Shown here: positions 18,201 through 27,171 of the stretch, piece by piece
Layout: each line of letters starts with the position of its first letter
Position numbering within the stretch: the stretch's first letter is position 1
Source: JALQUO01 sp964529685
Lineage (GTDB): Bacteria; Pseudomonadota; Alphaproteobacteria; Rickettsiales; Midichloriaceae
Assembly (NCBI GenBank): GCA_964529685.1
Contig: CAZGZC010000004.1
Coordinates: 50,020-114,019 of the forward strand
Direction: 5' to 3'
DNA length: 64,000 bases
Notes under the pieces: generated by a model
The model's database searches: none
The model's input: only the letters and a program-made list of their open reading frames with translations
What the model was told of the DNA's origin: nothing
Translations under genes and position numbers: made by a program

Positions 18201-20456
18201 ATGAGAAGACAAATATATATAATTCTATTATCTCTTTTATTTATTTTATCTTTTGATAAAATATATGGAGCTTGTGGTGATTCTAGTTGGATTGGTACTT
18301 ATTCATCAAATGATAAGAAATGTAATCGCTGTAAAGAAGGGGGTATGATAAGTGATATCAATTGTAATTCAATTGATACACCTAGAGATATAGATCCAAT
18401 GGGTATAACTTATACAAATATACCTCCAAAAAATTACTTCTCACCACCACAATATATTTACAAATTTCGTTATGGTATATGTGGTGGAGAGAATGGGAAT
18501 CCTTGGAATAACACTGGATGCAATTGGATGATATTCAAAGATGAAGTAATGGACAACAATAGAATTGTTAGTAGTCTTCAACAATGTAAAGATCAACCAA
18601 AGAATTTTCAAGAATTTAGTGATCCTTTTTTTAATATTGCTAGTGGGAAAATTTGTTTAGTAAGAGAGAATATTGAAGGACAAAACTTTATTTCTGCTTA
18701 TTTCTCTGGTGGTGATCGTGAATTCTGGATAGGCCGTCGTCCATATCCAAGATTACCTGCTCCTCCTCCTTTTACACCAGGACTTTTTCCTATACCAACT
18801 TATGCACTTCAAGAAATTACTGATATAAAAGGCTTTTCATCTAATAATATATTTCAAAAGCCTTTAGCTATTATAAACTTTATAAAAGGGTCAGATATAG
18901 TTAAGAGGCAGGAACTCCAATTAGATTTAGAGAATAGAATACTTTCTCTTGATATCGGTTCATTTAAAGTGGAAATAAATAATGATACACCAGATCAATT
19001 GATTGTTTCCCAAGGAGACAATATTATGGGTCAGGTTCCTAGACCAGCTTTAGAACAAAACAAATCTGATATATCATTTTTTCCTTGTTATCACACCTAC
19101 TTTGATCAAAAGCAACAGGCTTACCAAGGTGTATATGTATTCTCTATCAACAAAAATATGGGAGATGCTATAGGAGATAATTTGTTTCTTGGTCCTAATT
19201 ATATACCTTCGAATGAAAATGATAAGATAGGAGATATAAGAGTTACAAGATGTGATCTTTGTATAAACGCTTTTGAACAAAATAGTGGTTGGGATACTAA
19301 TATATACAATAACATATATACTTTGAGTAGCGGTATTGAGATTAATAGATGTAAACTAAACAGCGATATAAGTATAAAAAAAATTGATCTTGTAGATAGC
19401 GCTAATAATAAAATTTTCTACCGAGCAAAGAATGTATGCGATGGATATACAACAATAGAAGCTCCTATAAGAGTTGATGCTTTAGATTATAAATCTTTTT
19501 CTGAATTAATCTCTTGCACTCCTTGTACTGGTGATGATTGTCTAAATTCTAATGTAAAGATGTTTAAATATGAATCTGATTTGGCATACCTAGATAAATA
19601 TCTTGTAAGTGTCCAGCCAGTTATTCCATTACTAACAAATGGGTTTGAGGCTGAATTCGTTCAAGCAATACAATTAAGAAATAATAATTGCAGTACATAT
19701 ACATCAGATGTGCAAGGTAATTTATATATAAAACCTGCTGGAAAAAGAGATAGAAGCTTCTGCTTTGGTAATGATCCTAATGGTGTCTATACTTTATGTA
19801 CTAATCCTAATAATGATCTTGATAGCACTGTATGTACTGGTGCTTACTCTGGATCTAATAATCCAAATACAGATCTCCCAGATAAAATCTGTATTATGAG
19901 TGGAGGAAAATGGGATTTTATATCAGGCCGCTATAAATTTGGATATAAAAATAATCTAAATGGTGATGATAAAATTGTACCTAAGATGTCTTGTACATTT
20001 TTACCAGGATGTAAATCTCTCGGTAATGATATAGTTATTAATATAGGTAATGCTGTTTGGAATGAAAATGCTGCTTTTGGAGAAGCAAAACGAGGTAAAT
20101 GCACTATTGCTTCAGATGATATATCTGATAATGATTATACATATAGAATTGATATTAACTCTTATACTATAGATGCAAGCGCCAATAACGATCCAGATTA
20201 TGTAAATGCCATTAGTGAGTTAGCAGACTTGAAAAATGAAACATCTAATAAGATGTATATTAGCATAGCAGATGTAAATACAAAATCTTATCTTAAGAGA
20301 TTTTTAGGTAATAATCTAAAGTCTCTTCAGTGCACAATAATTGAACCAACAGGACTCTGTATAGGCGGTATATATGGGAATATAACTCCCAATACAGAAT
20401 GTGTTAGTGTTAAAGAAAATGGTAAGCCGATCGTTTGCAAGGCTAAAACAAATTAA
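18201..20456 (+). CDS. Large exported Cys-rich protein of unknown function
   Basis: This 751-residue protein has a clear signal peptide (about residues 1-23, cut near YGA-CGD) and 28 cysteines, many in CxxC or CxxxC groupings, in the mature part. Asn, Asp and Gly are abundant and no other membrane segment is seen. The Cys spacing resembles the extracytoplasmic extensions of rickettsial VirB6-like proteins, but I could not establish homology. It is co-oriented with the VirB4-like gene, one base apart, so a role at the cell surface or with the secretion apparatus is plausible. Confidence 0.55.
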   Translation: MRRQIYIILLSLLFILSFDKIYGACGDSSWIGTYSSNDKKCNRCKEGGMISDINCNSIDTPRDIDPMGITYTNIPPKNYFSPPQYIYKFRYGICGGENGNPWNNTGCNWMIFKDEVMDNNRIVSSLQQCKDQPKNFQEFSDPFFNIASGKICLVRENIEGQNFISAYFSGGDREFWIGRRPYPRLPAPPPFTPGLFPIPTYALQEITDIKGFSSNNIFQKPLAIINFIKGSDIVKRQELQLDLENRILSLDIGSFKVEINNDTPDQLIVSQGDNIMGQVPRPALEQNKSDISFFPCYHTYFDQKQQAYQGVYVFSINKNMGDAIGDNLFLGPNYIPSNENDKIGDIRVTRCDLCINAFEQNSGWDTNIYNNIYTLSSGIEINRCKLNSDISIKKIDLVDSANNKIFYRAKNVCDGYTTIEAPIRVDALDYKSFSELISCTPCTGDDCLNSNVKMFKYESDLAYLDKYLVSVQPVIPLLTNGFEAEFVQAIQLRNNNCSTYTSDVQGNLYIKPAGKRDRSFCFGNDPNGVYTLCTNPNNDLDSTVCTGAYSGSNNPNTDLPDKICIMSGGKWDFISGRYKFGYKNNLNGDDKIVPKMSCTFLPGCKSLGNDIVINIGNAVWNENAAFGEAKRGKCTIASDDISDNDYTYRIDINSYTIDASANNDPDYVNAISELADLKNETSNKMYISIADVNTKSYLKRFLGNNLKSLQCTIIEPTGLCIGGIYGNITPNTECVSVKENGKPIVCKAKTN

Positions 20457-20559
20457 ATCTATTGATTTTTATCAAATAGAATTATATAAAATGACTCGCA
20501 ATGTAGAATAAGAAAGAAAATTACTACAACATTTCTAATCTTTATCATCTTCAAACTAT

Positions 20560-21699
20560 ATGGAAAAACCTTTTTATTATATAAAATCAATTCTGATCTC
20601 AGGATTTTTATTATTTACACAGACATACGCTACAGAGACAAGGTGTACTAAAGATTTCTTAGTATTAGATGTAGGCTCTAGTACAACTAAAGGTACATTA
20701 TATACAAAAGATATCTGTAATAAAAACAAAATAATTGATAGGAAAACTTTTAATCTCAACTATCAATATCAAACCTGTATAAGTGATGCTGATGGAAAAA
20801 ATATTCCAGAAAAATGCATAATAGGAGGTAGAGAAGTTATGCAAAATATAGCAAGATATTTTAGTATAAAATGTCATAATAACTGTTTTGCTGCTGTCAC
20901 AGGCTGGGCAAGATATATAAATAATCAAGAGGAGTGGTTAAATGAAATAAAAAAAATTGGTATAAAAGCTAAAATTGTTTCACAAGATTATGAAGGGGGG
21001 TTGAAATTGAGCGCAATAAAAAAGGTTTACGATAACAAACCAATTATTGCTTTTGATATCGGTGGAGGGAGTTTCCAACTCGTATGGCAAGATGAGAATG
21101 GCAAGATACAACATTACAATAGCTTACATGGTACTGATAATTTTACTCATGAGATTCAAGATACATTATTTTCTGAAAGAAGTAGAGGGTGTATCAAAGC
21201 GAGAAATAACTTACACCTATTAAGTAATAGTAATGCTAGCTTGAATGAGGTGAAGATTGCTCAGGAAATGGCAAAACAGGCATGTAGTGAACAATGTGCG
21301 ATTACATTTAATGCGAATGATTTACAGAATGCAATTAATTATACAGATGAAAAAATTGGAAAATTAATCCTAGCTAATACAAGATTACAAGAATTTGTAA
21401 AAAAATATAAACCTACAGTTTATGCCGATACCTTGCTATTTAACTTAGGAATTAGAAAACAACTAGGTGTGAATAGAAACACAGTAACAATTGATGATAT
21501 ATACAAAATTATGACATCAGTTTCAGGTATGCACTATGTGCAAATCAAATCTAAATATCCTGATCTGCCTGATATATGTGTAAATACTACTCAGCCTGCA
21601 ATGTTGATTTTATATACTATAATGAAGAGCCTAAGTATAAATGAAATAGTTAGTATTCAAACTGATTACATGGAAGCTTTCTTAGAAGAAAATCTTTAG
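20560..21699 (+). CDS. Exported ASKHA-fold phosphatase (Ppx/GppA or CD39/GDA1 apyrase-like)
   Basis: A 379-residue protein with a signal peptide (about residues 1-26, TYA cleavage). The mature part has phosphate-binding loops of the ASKHA fold: LDVGSSTTKG (about 36-45) and AFDIGGGSFQLVW (about 164-176). Between them lie an AVTGWARY and a SQDYEGG segment. The DxGSSxT form and the Trp-Ala-Arg segment recall the apyrase conserved regions of CD39/GDA1 nucleotidases. The DIGGGS loop recalls exopolyphosphatases. Likely a periplasmic or secreted enzyme acting on phosphoanhydrides. The substrate is inferred only. Confidence 0.65.
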   Translation: MEKPFYYIKSILISGFLLFTQTYATETRCTKDFLVLDVGSSTTKGTLYTKDICNKNKIIDRKTFNLNYQYQTCISDADGKNIPEKCIIGGREVMQNIARYFSIKCHNNCFAAVTGWARYINNQEEWLNEIKKIGIKAKIVSQDYEGGLKLSAIKKVYDNKPIIAFDIGGGSFQLVWQDENGKIQHYNSLHGTDNFTHEIQDTLFSERSRGCIKARNNLHLLSNSNASLNEVKIAQEMAKQACSEQCAITFNANDLQNAINYTDEKIGKLILANTRLQEFVKKYKPTVYADTLLFNLGIRKQLGVNRNTVTIDDIYKIMTSVSGMHYVQIKSKYPDLPDICVNTTQPAMLILYTIMKSLSINEIVSIQTDYMEAFLEENL

Positions 21700-21707
21700 T
21701 CTTTATT

Positions 21708-21737
21708 GTGTCATAAAGTATTTTATGATACTTTCTC
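21708..21737 (+). terminator. Rho-independent terminator
   Basis: A 10-pair stem (GTGTCATAAA, 21708-21717, with TTTATGATAC, 21722-21731; one G-U pair) has a 4-base loop followed by TTTCTCTTT. It lies directly after the ASKHA phosphatase gene. Confidence 0.6.
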
Positions 21738-21759
21738 TTTAAATAGTTTAAAAAAATAA

Positions 21760-22461
21760 ATGTCAAGTATATTTTTTACTTGTGAGACTGGTAAGAGAGA
21801 AGCAAAGTTTCGTCCATCTCAACAAACAGATGCTCCAGCAGTTTTAGTACTACATCCGCATCCTTTACATGGCGGCACTATGAATAATAAAGTTGTTTAT
21901 AGACTTTTTGACACCTTTGCTGCAAATGGATTCTCTGCTATGAGATTTAATTTTAGGGGAGTTGGAAAATCTCATGGAGTTTTCGAGCATGGATTAGGGG
22001 AGTTGATAGATGCGACAACAGCTCTAGATTGGATGCAGAATACTTTACCTAATGTATCACAGTTTTGGATTGCAGGATTTTCATTTGGCGCATGGATTGG
22101 ACTACAATTAGTAATGCGTAGACCAGAAGTGAAGGGTTTTATAATGGTTTCACCACCTGCAAATTCATATGATTTTTCATTTTTAACACCGTGTCCAGTT
22201 GGTGGTTGTATAATACAAGGTCGAGAAGATAAAGTTGTACCAGAGCCAGCAGTTGAAAAGCTAGTCATGCAAATCTCAAACCAGCCAAATATTAGAATTA
22301 ATTACAATGTTGTTGAGGGAGCTGACCATTTCTTTCATAATAAACTTGATGATCTAACAGTGATTGTTGATAGGCATCTCAAAACTGAGATGACTGGGCA
22401 AAATCAACCAAAGAAAAAAGTTAAAAAGATTATTACGGACCTATTGCCAAGTGATGAGTAG
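21760..22461 (+). CDS. Alpha/beta hydrolase (COG2945 type)
   Basis: A 233-residue serine hydrolase of the small alpha/beta family common in alphaproteobacteria. Motifs are HPHPLHGGTMNNK (oxyanion region), nucleophile elbow GFSFGAW, GREDKVVP carrying the acid, and EGADHFF with the catalytic His. The C-terminal tail is Lys-rich. No signal peptide. The physiological substrate of this family is unknown. It overlaps the next gene by 8 bases. Confidence 0.85.
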   Translation: MSSIFFTCETGKREAKFRPSQQTDAPAVLVLHPHPLHGGTMNNKVVYRLFDTFAANGFSAMRFNFRGVGKSHGVFEHGLGELIDATTALDWMQNTLPNVSQFWIAGFSFGAWIGLQLVMRRPEVKGFIMVSPPANSYDFSFLTPCPVGGCIIQGREDKVVPEPAVEKLVMQISNQPNIRINYNVVEGADHFFHNKLDDLTVIVDRHLKTEMTGQNQPKKKVKKIITDLLPSDE

Positions 22462-22831
22462 CATTGTCTATTTAAAAGCCCTATCAATACTATTAGGAAT
22501 AATTGCAAGTATGTTTTTAGTTGTATGGATATTTAAGAAAATCAGGTTACACGAGAGATTTATAATCAAAAGTAGCAATAGAATTAAAATTCTAGAAGTT
22601 AAAAGAATAGATCATAATAAATCAGTTGTGATTATTGACATAGATGGGATTGAATCTATGTGTGTTTTGTCCGAACATTATGGATGGATACTTGATGGTG
22701 GAGAGAGTAGGATTCGAACCTACGAACGCGCAAGGCGGGCAGATTTACAGTCTGCTGCTTTTGGCCACTCAGCAATCTCTCCTGAAATATCTAAAAAGAA
22801 GTATTGCACAAGTAATAAGAAAAATCAATAG
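22454..22831 (+). CDS. FliO-like membrane protein whose 3' end reads through an antisense tRNA
   Basis: One membrane segment (about residues 8-27) is followed by a small beta-rich domain, IKILEVKRIDHNKSVVIIDIDG...VLSEHYGWILD. It fits the pattern of FliO, the small assembly factor of the flagellar export gate. After about residue 80 the frame runs antisense through the whole tRNA-Tyr gene to a stop at 22831, so the original stop seems lost. The FliO call is distant. ATG 22454 was chosen over GTG 22451. Confidence 0.45.
   Translation: MSSIVYLKALSILLGIIASMFLVVWIFKKIRLHERFIIKSSNRIKILEVKRIDHNKSVVIIDIDGIESMCVLSEHYGWILDGGESRIRTYERARRADLQSAAFGHSAISPEISKKKYCTSNKKNQ
22696..22782 (-). tRNA. tRNA-Tyr (GTA)
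   Basis: An 87-base type II tRNA on the reverse strand. The acceptor GGAGAGA pairs with TCTCTCC. The anticodon loop CTGTAAA gives GTA. There is a long variable arm (CCCGCC-TTGCG), a GGTTCGAATCC T-arm, discriminator A and encoded CCA. It is embedded antisense in the 3' end of the FliO-like frame. Confidence 0.96.
22800..22828 (-). promoter_or_regulatory. Promoter of tRNA-Tyr
   Basis: On the reverse strand TTGATT (22823-22828) and AATACT (22800-22805) are 17 bases apart, about 18 bases upstream of the mature tRNA. Confidence 0.5.
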
Positions 22832-22904
22832 TATAATCTTATTATTTGACATTTTCACTATAAAATAGTATAGATCAATATTCAATTATAAAGTAGTAAG
22901 TCAT

Positions 22905-23150
22905 ATGATTTCAGAAAATAAATATCCAGTGTATTGCTATGTCCCTCAAATATGTACTTCTAATATCGAAAGTATAACCTATGGTGAAAAAACATTTAAG
23001 ATTGGAGATAAATTTTCGAAAACAGGATATCATGAAATTGCTGTTGGAGATCTTACATCTCAAGAGATATTTAGTACAAAACTTACGGTAAATTTTTTTG
23101 AAAAGCTATTGTATTCATATCCAAACAACAAATGCTGTACTCATAAATAA
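22905..23150 (+). CDS. 5' half of a probably frameshifted gene of unknown function
   Basis: This 81-residue product (start ATG 22905) has no recognisable domain. At a run of seven T (23093-23099) a one-base slip would join it to the overlapping frame of the next entry, giving a protein of roughly 255 residues. The residues after the T run (EKLLYSYPNNKCCTHK) look like out-of-frame sequence. It may be a broken gene or one rescued by transcriptional slippage. Confidence 0.45.
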   Translation: MISENKYPVYCYVPQICTSNIESITYGEKTFKIGDKFSKTGYHEIAVGDLTSQEIFSTKLTVNFFEKLLYSYPNNKCCTHK

Positions 23151-23676
23151 TCTAAGACAATCAATTCCTTGTAAACAACAAAAAATCCTAATTGCAAACA
23201 ATGAAAATGCTTATCAAATTGCTTTTAAGATAAATGAAGAATGGCAATATCATGAACAATCAAGGGTTGAAACACAACAAGATGAGAACTCATCTAAAAG
23301 CACTATAACATATCAAATTCCTACTGAAGAATTCACAATTGAGATTAAGCCTATATTTAAAAAAATCAAACAGGATGAGGTGAAAAAAGCAGTTAAGCCA
23401 GAGAACAATGTTCCTAAAGTTCCTAAAATTAAAAAGGATGTTAAACCACCGAAAAAAGTTAAAATTCCAGAGAAAAAAGTTAAAGCTGAAAAGATAATTC
23501 CAGAGCAGGTTAAAGAAGAGAAGGGAGTTAATCCACAGACAAAAGCTGAAGTTAAAGAGGAAGAAGATTGGCAGGCATATTTAAATTGTTTCAGTGCATC
23601 AAGCAAAGAAAATGAAATCGAGCATATTATTAATGGTTTACAATGTATGCTAGAGTATTTGCCGATCCTGATATAA
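23098..23676 (+). CDS. 3' half of a probably frameshifted gene; Lys/Pro/Glu-rich protein
   Basis: This 192-residue frame starts only at a TTG inside a T run, which supports its being the continuation of the frame at 22905. The middle (about residues 95-165) is a low-complexity Lys-Pro-Val-Glu repeat (KPPKKVKIPEKKVKAEK), followed by an acidic, helix-prone C-terminal domain. No family is recognised. Confidence 0.45.
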   Translation: MKSYCIHIQTTNAVLINNLRQSIPCKQQKILIANNENAYQIAFKINEEWQYHEQSRVETQQDENSSKSTITYQIPTEEFTIEIKPIFKKIKQDEVKKAVKPENNVPKVPKIKKDVKPPKKVKIPEKKVKAEKIIPEQVKEEKGVNPQTKAEVKEEEDWQAYLNCFSASSKENEIEHIINGLQCMLEYLPILI

Positions 23677-23879
23677 GTATAATGATTAACATTTGTTAGC
23701 TCTGCAAGATATACAAAATAGTACAATTTATAACATAGTATCGTACACTAAAGACTGTATAAAAAATCAACTGAATTTTATTCAACATCAATAGAGAAGC
23801 TTTCTCAAGCTTTGTTTAATTTACTATTTTGATAATCATTATAAAGTATATCTTGTAGAAAACCTTGATGAAAAACTAA

Positions 23880-24557
23880 ATGAAATTAGTAAATATTAAC
23901 CAATGCTTGAGCTTAAATGATGAAAATTTTAGCGATAATCAATACAACATAGATTATCTTGCTCAGAAGCTGCATGAAGATATCAGTCTTGAGGAGAAAT
24001 TATCTATCGCTAATAAATGTGTTAGTCTATGTGAGAAATTCCATAGTTACTTCCATTTTGAGGGATCATATTTCCATCTACTTTTAGCAAAAAATCTTGA
24101 CAGTAAAGAGTTATATATCAAAGAGTTAGAAGCTGCTATCTTTCAAGATCCACTTAACTATGAGGCAAAGAAGCTTTTATTTAAAGAATTACCTCCTGGC
24201 GATAATAGGTTGCATGATCACAGGTTTCATGGAGAGATTCATGATAAGAAATATGAAAGAGATTTTGAGAATTATAGACATTTTCTGCGTTTCGCTATAG
24301 GTGAATCAGCGATTATTCAGCAACCACCAACAGACTCATATTGGTACAATTTTAGTCATTATCAATTAACAAATGAGTTGTCTTTATTGAAGACTACAGT
24401 TGATAAAATTTCATCCAATCATAAATTTTATCACCTCCAAGTAGCCAAGCTCTACTGCAACCGCAGCAAGATATTCTATAGTATGGACTGTGACATTTTA
24501 GCTAAAAATGATCTGATTAAAGCTCAGAACTTAGATATTTCTATACTTGATAAGTAA
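23880..24557 (+). CDS. Uncharacterised soluble protein
   Basis: 225 residues with no signal peptide and no recognised family. It is predicted mostly helical, with a possible TPR-like middle (about residues 55-95: YFHLLLAKN, YIKELEAAIFQDPLNYEAKKLL) and a His-rich stretch (DNRLHDHRFHGEIHDKK). The C-terminal 24 residues, LYCNRSKIFYSMDC..., are repeated in a downstream degenerate DNA copy. The 203 bases before it show no clear gene. Confidence 0.5.
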   Translation: MKLVNINQCLSLNDENFSDNQYNIDYLAQKLHEDISLEEKLSIANKCVSLCEKFHSYFHFEGSYFHLLLAKNLDSKELYIKELEAAIFQDPLNYEAKKLLFKELPPGDNRLHDHRFHGEIHDKKYERDFENYRHFLRFAIGESAIIQQPPTDSYWYNFSHYQLTNELSLLKTTVDKISSNHKFYHLQVAKLYCNRSKIFYSMDCDILAKNDLIKAQNLDISILDK

Positions 24558-24584
24558 ATTATATCCAAACTATTCCATAAGAAA

Positions 24585-24660
24585 CAAGCTCTACTGCAAC
24601 CGCAATAAGATATTCTATAGTATAAACTGTGACATTTTAGCTAAAAATAATCTAATTAAG
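24585..24660 (+). repeat. Degenerate tandem copy of the 3' end of the upstream gene
   Basis: Bases 24585-24660 match 24446-24521 at roughly 90 percent, at an offset of 139 bases. The short frame through it (24547-24741) only reflects the copied sequence and I do not regard it as a gene. Confidence 0.85.
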
Positions 24661-24734
24661 ATGAGAACTGTGAGTTTTTTATTGCAGAGCCTTGAAAATA
24701 TATGGATAATTAGTTTAAACAAAAGCGAACTTAT

Positions 24735-25355
24735 ATGTTAAAAACTCTTGATGCACTCCTCTCCTGCTCAGTGAAGAGTATCGAAAATAATGTACTGAAT
24801 AGTCATATAAAACATCTAGAACAATTGGGAATTGCTGATGCAGAAGATAAGATTCATTCCTTGGAGAATGCAAAATATCACTACAACATAGATGATGAGC
24901 AAAAAGAAATTGTCTTAAAGCTAAGTAATATAGTAGAAAAAATTTTTAAAGAAGATGAATCTTTGCAATCTTATGTAGAAAATATCAACTTAAGAGTGAC
25001 AAATGGAGAATGTATTAACCTATATCATGAATTGATAAATATAATCTATGATCGGATTAAATCCGATAAACTTCTGCAGTCAGAACTTGTCAATCTTATG
25101 GTTGAGAATTTTGAAATACTGATAGAAAATAAAATATCTTGCAAAGAGGAATTGATACACTTTTTAAGTGAAAATGATGAGATAATTAATAGTGGTCAGA
25201 TTATCCAACAAGAAATTCGCCAGAAGATTATACAGCTTAAAAATTATTTACATAATGATTTTGTAAAGCCAATTCAGTCATTATGTGGAAGTTGTCAACA
25301 ACTATGGGTTAAACGTATTACTCATAGTCGCCAAACCATCACTCAAAGTTTGTAA
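24735..25355 (+). CDS. Uncharacterised helical protein
   Basis: 206 residues, strongly helical and acidic in its first two thirds, with coiled-coil-like heptads (IVEKIFKEDESLQSYVENINL). There is a C-terminal LCGSCQQLW segment. No signal peptide and no known family. It follows the duplicated tail of the gene at 23880 and may have been part of the same locus before rearrangement. Confidence 0.45.
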   Translation: MLKTLDALLSCSVKSIENNVLNSHIKHLEQLGIADAEDKIHSLENAKYHYNIDDEQKEIVLKLSNIVEKIFKEDESLQSYVENINLRVTNGECINLYHELINIIYDRIKSDKLLQSELVNLMVENFEILIENKISCKEELIHFLSENDEIINSGQIIQQEIRQKIIQLKNYLHNDFVKPIQSLCGSCQQLWVKRITHSRQTITQSL

Positions 25356-25489
25356 AAATTACAGAAAATTTAACTTAAAAGTTAAAAAGATTATTATTAA
25401 TTTCTGTTAAAGACAGTCATTCAGATTGTTAAGTTCGTGTTATAATTATTAATAATTTTAATAAAAAATCACGAATTACAGCAAAATCA

Positions 25490-25845
25490 GATGGCTCATC
25501 ACCGAAATGATGAAGAAAACGCTCTTGCACAACCTACAAAGCTGCCTCTCTAATATCATTCTTAGTAGGGATCACTATATTGGTTTTATAAGCCTTTGAC
25601 TATAATTTCAATTATTGCTAATAGCAGAACTATCAACCTCAAGCAAAATATTATACTGCCGATGCATTTTAGATAAAGCAACTTCAGCGATAGAGATACT
25701 CATTCAGCAATCCATTAATGATATATTAGACCACTCAAAATCAACTATGATTGTGATCACTCATATGCTATCAACTCTCATACATATGGATAGAATTATT
25801 GTCATGGAGAATGATAAAATAGCCAAGGACATCATCAAGAGTTAA
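25490..25845 (+). pseudogene. ABC transporter ATPase remnant
   Basis: Only the end of an ABC nucleotide-binding domain survives. ILDKATSAIEILIQQS corresponds to the Walker B/D-loop, and VITHMLSTLIHMDRIIVMENDKIA to the H-loop region of MsbA-type exporters. The segment upstream is interrupted by stops, and a start-like MAHHRNDEENALAQ near 25490 belongs to no open frame. It resembles a decayed half-transporter. Confidence 0.7.
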
Positions 25846-25886
25846 TAGCAAAAGATCAAGCTATACTCCATCTCAAGTAGATGGGT

Positions 25887-27155
25887 TTACTCAATTATAG
25901 TCTCTTGACCAATTTTCTGTACTTGTGTACAAAATTCTGTGAATAATTGCGTTTGTTTTTCAGCAACTTCAGCTGCTAGACCACCTCCAAATAATTCCTT
26001 TATCCAATTTATTATTCTTGTGAACAAGTTACTGAAAAAACTCTCTTTATCAAAATTCTTTTTGCTGTTTTGGTAGTCATCAAATATTTGCTCGAGTGTT
26101 TGAACATTGTTCTCCATGATGTTTTGAATCTTACTTATCTGATCAACACTGAATATCTGCTTGGTTGTTATGAGTGTTATTAATCCATTCTTTGATATCT
26201 CTACAAACCTTCTTCGAGTTGTATTTTTACTTAAAGCACAAGCTACATAAGTTACATATGCTTTGATATTACTGTCTGTAAATTGCAATAAGTTTTCTTC
26301 TAGCTTATCTTTTTTTTCGGTAGATGGTGCTACGACTGGTATTGGGCAGCCTGTAAATTGGATATTACTTCCTGTAAATTGCAATAAGTTTTCTTCTAGC
26401 TTATCTTTTTTTTCGGTAGATGGTGCAGATTTTAACTCTTTTAGCGGAACTAATTTTCCTTCTATGGCGACTAGTATTTGGTACTTTGTAAATTTGATGT
26501 CTCTCATCTTAATAACTTTTCTCCAATCATCTTGGCCATTCTCATAAAGGAATTTTTTAGCCTCCGGATGATAAGATCCTTGCACTCCTGTCATAACTTC
26601 GCAAATGTTTGTTGCCGCAGCAGATACTCCATCATCTGTGCGTCTTGTGTTTCTATCATAGAAATCATTACCTGGCCATGACAAATGATCCCAAGCTACT
26701 ACTTTGTAGAGTTTACAATCTTTATATTCTTTTCCCCATACTTCTGGTTTGCTTAGCAAGCCTCTACGATTTTTAGACATTTTGAATTTTATGTTACCAA
26801 CATCTGTACCAGAGAATTTTTGCTCACCTTCCATCTGGACAAGTGCTATTTGACTGAAAGAATTTTTATGTTTCTCAAGCATTGTTTGCACTGCTGTCTG
26901 GAATGCTTGGTCTATACTGTGTTTAAATTTACCAGCAAAATATCCACAGCCAACACCAGGTAGAGCAATTATAGCTTTATTGCCCGCTTTTTGAGCTTCG
27001 TCATCTGCATGTAGCAAAAGCGGCAAGAGACGTCTTTCAACTAAAGCATTATATGCTTCAGTGTTTAGCTTGCCATCTACTCTTACGACTTCAGTATAAT
27101 CTGGTGAGTGTGGGCATAAAAGAACACCAGGTGTAAATAACAATGTTCCATTCAA
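25887..27155 (-). CDS. Large unrecognised protein with a macrodomain-like segment
   Basis: 422 residues from a TTG start. An N-terminal segment, about residues 60-110 (KAIIALPGVGCGYFAGKFKHSI...), resembles the Gly-rich ligand loop of macrodomains, which bind or hydrolyse ADP-ribose. Residues around 250-300 hold an exact tandem repeat (APSTEKKDKLEENLLQFT). A hydrophobic FFSNLFTRIINWIKELFGGG lies near the C-terminus. The neighbouring upstream frame is probably its original N-terminus. It could be a secreted effector. The macrodomain call is tentative. Confidence 0.5.
   Translation of the reverse strand: MNGTLLFTPGVLLCPHSPDYTEVVRVDGKLNTEAYNALVERRLLPLLLHADDEAQKAGNKAIIALPGVGCGYFAGKFKHSIDQAFQTAVQTMLEKHKNSFSQIALVQMEGEQKFSGTDVGNIKFKMSKNRRGLLSKPEVWGKEYKDCKLYKVVAWDHLSWPGNDFYDRNTRRTDDGVSAAATNICEVMTGVQGSYHPEAKKFLYENGQDDWRKVIKMRDIKFTKYQILVAIEGKLVPLKELKSAPSTEKKDKLEENLLQFTGSNIQFTGCPIPVVAPSTEKKDKLEENLLQFTDSNIKAYVTYVACALSKNTTRRRFVEISKNGLITLITTKQIFSVDQISKIQNIMENNVQTLEQIFDDYQNSKKNFDKESFFSNLFTRIINWIKELFGGGLAAEVAEKQTQLFTEFCTQVQKIGQETIIE
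26276..26426 (-). repeat. Internal in-frame direct repeat (two 55-base units)
   Basis: Bases 26276-26330 and 26372-26426 are identical over 55 bases with a 96-base period (32 codons), so the reading frame is kept. The unit includes a run of eight T. The exact identity in an otherwise drifting region points to a recent duplication. Confidence 0.85.
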
Positions 27156-27171
27156 AGGTGTAAATTCTTTT

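Noticed and set aside
20457..20500. Terminator after the Cys-rich gene
   Set aside because: A TCTATTGAT/ATCAAATAGA hairpin exists but has a bulge and no T tract, so support is too weak.
24547..24741. A 64-residue frame after the gene at 23880
   Set aside because: It is just the degenerate repeat of the upstream gene's end read in frame.
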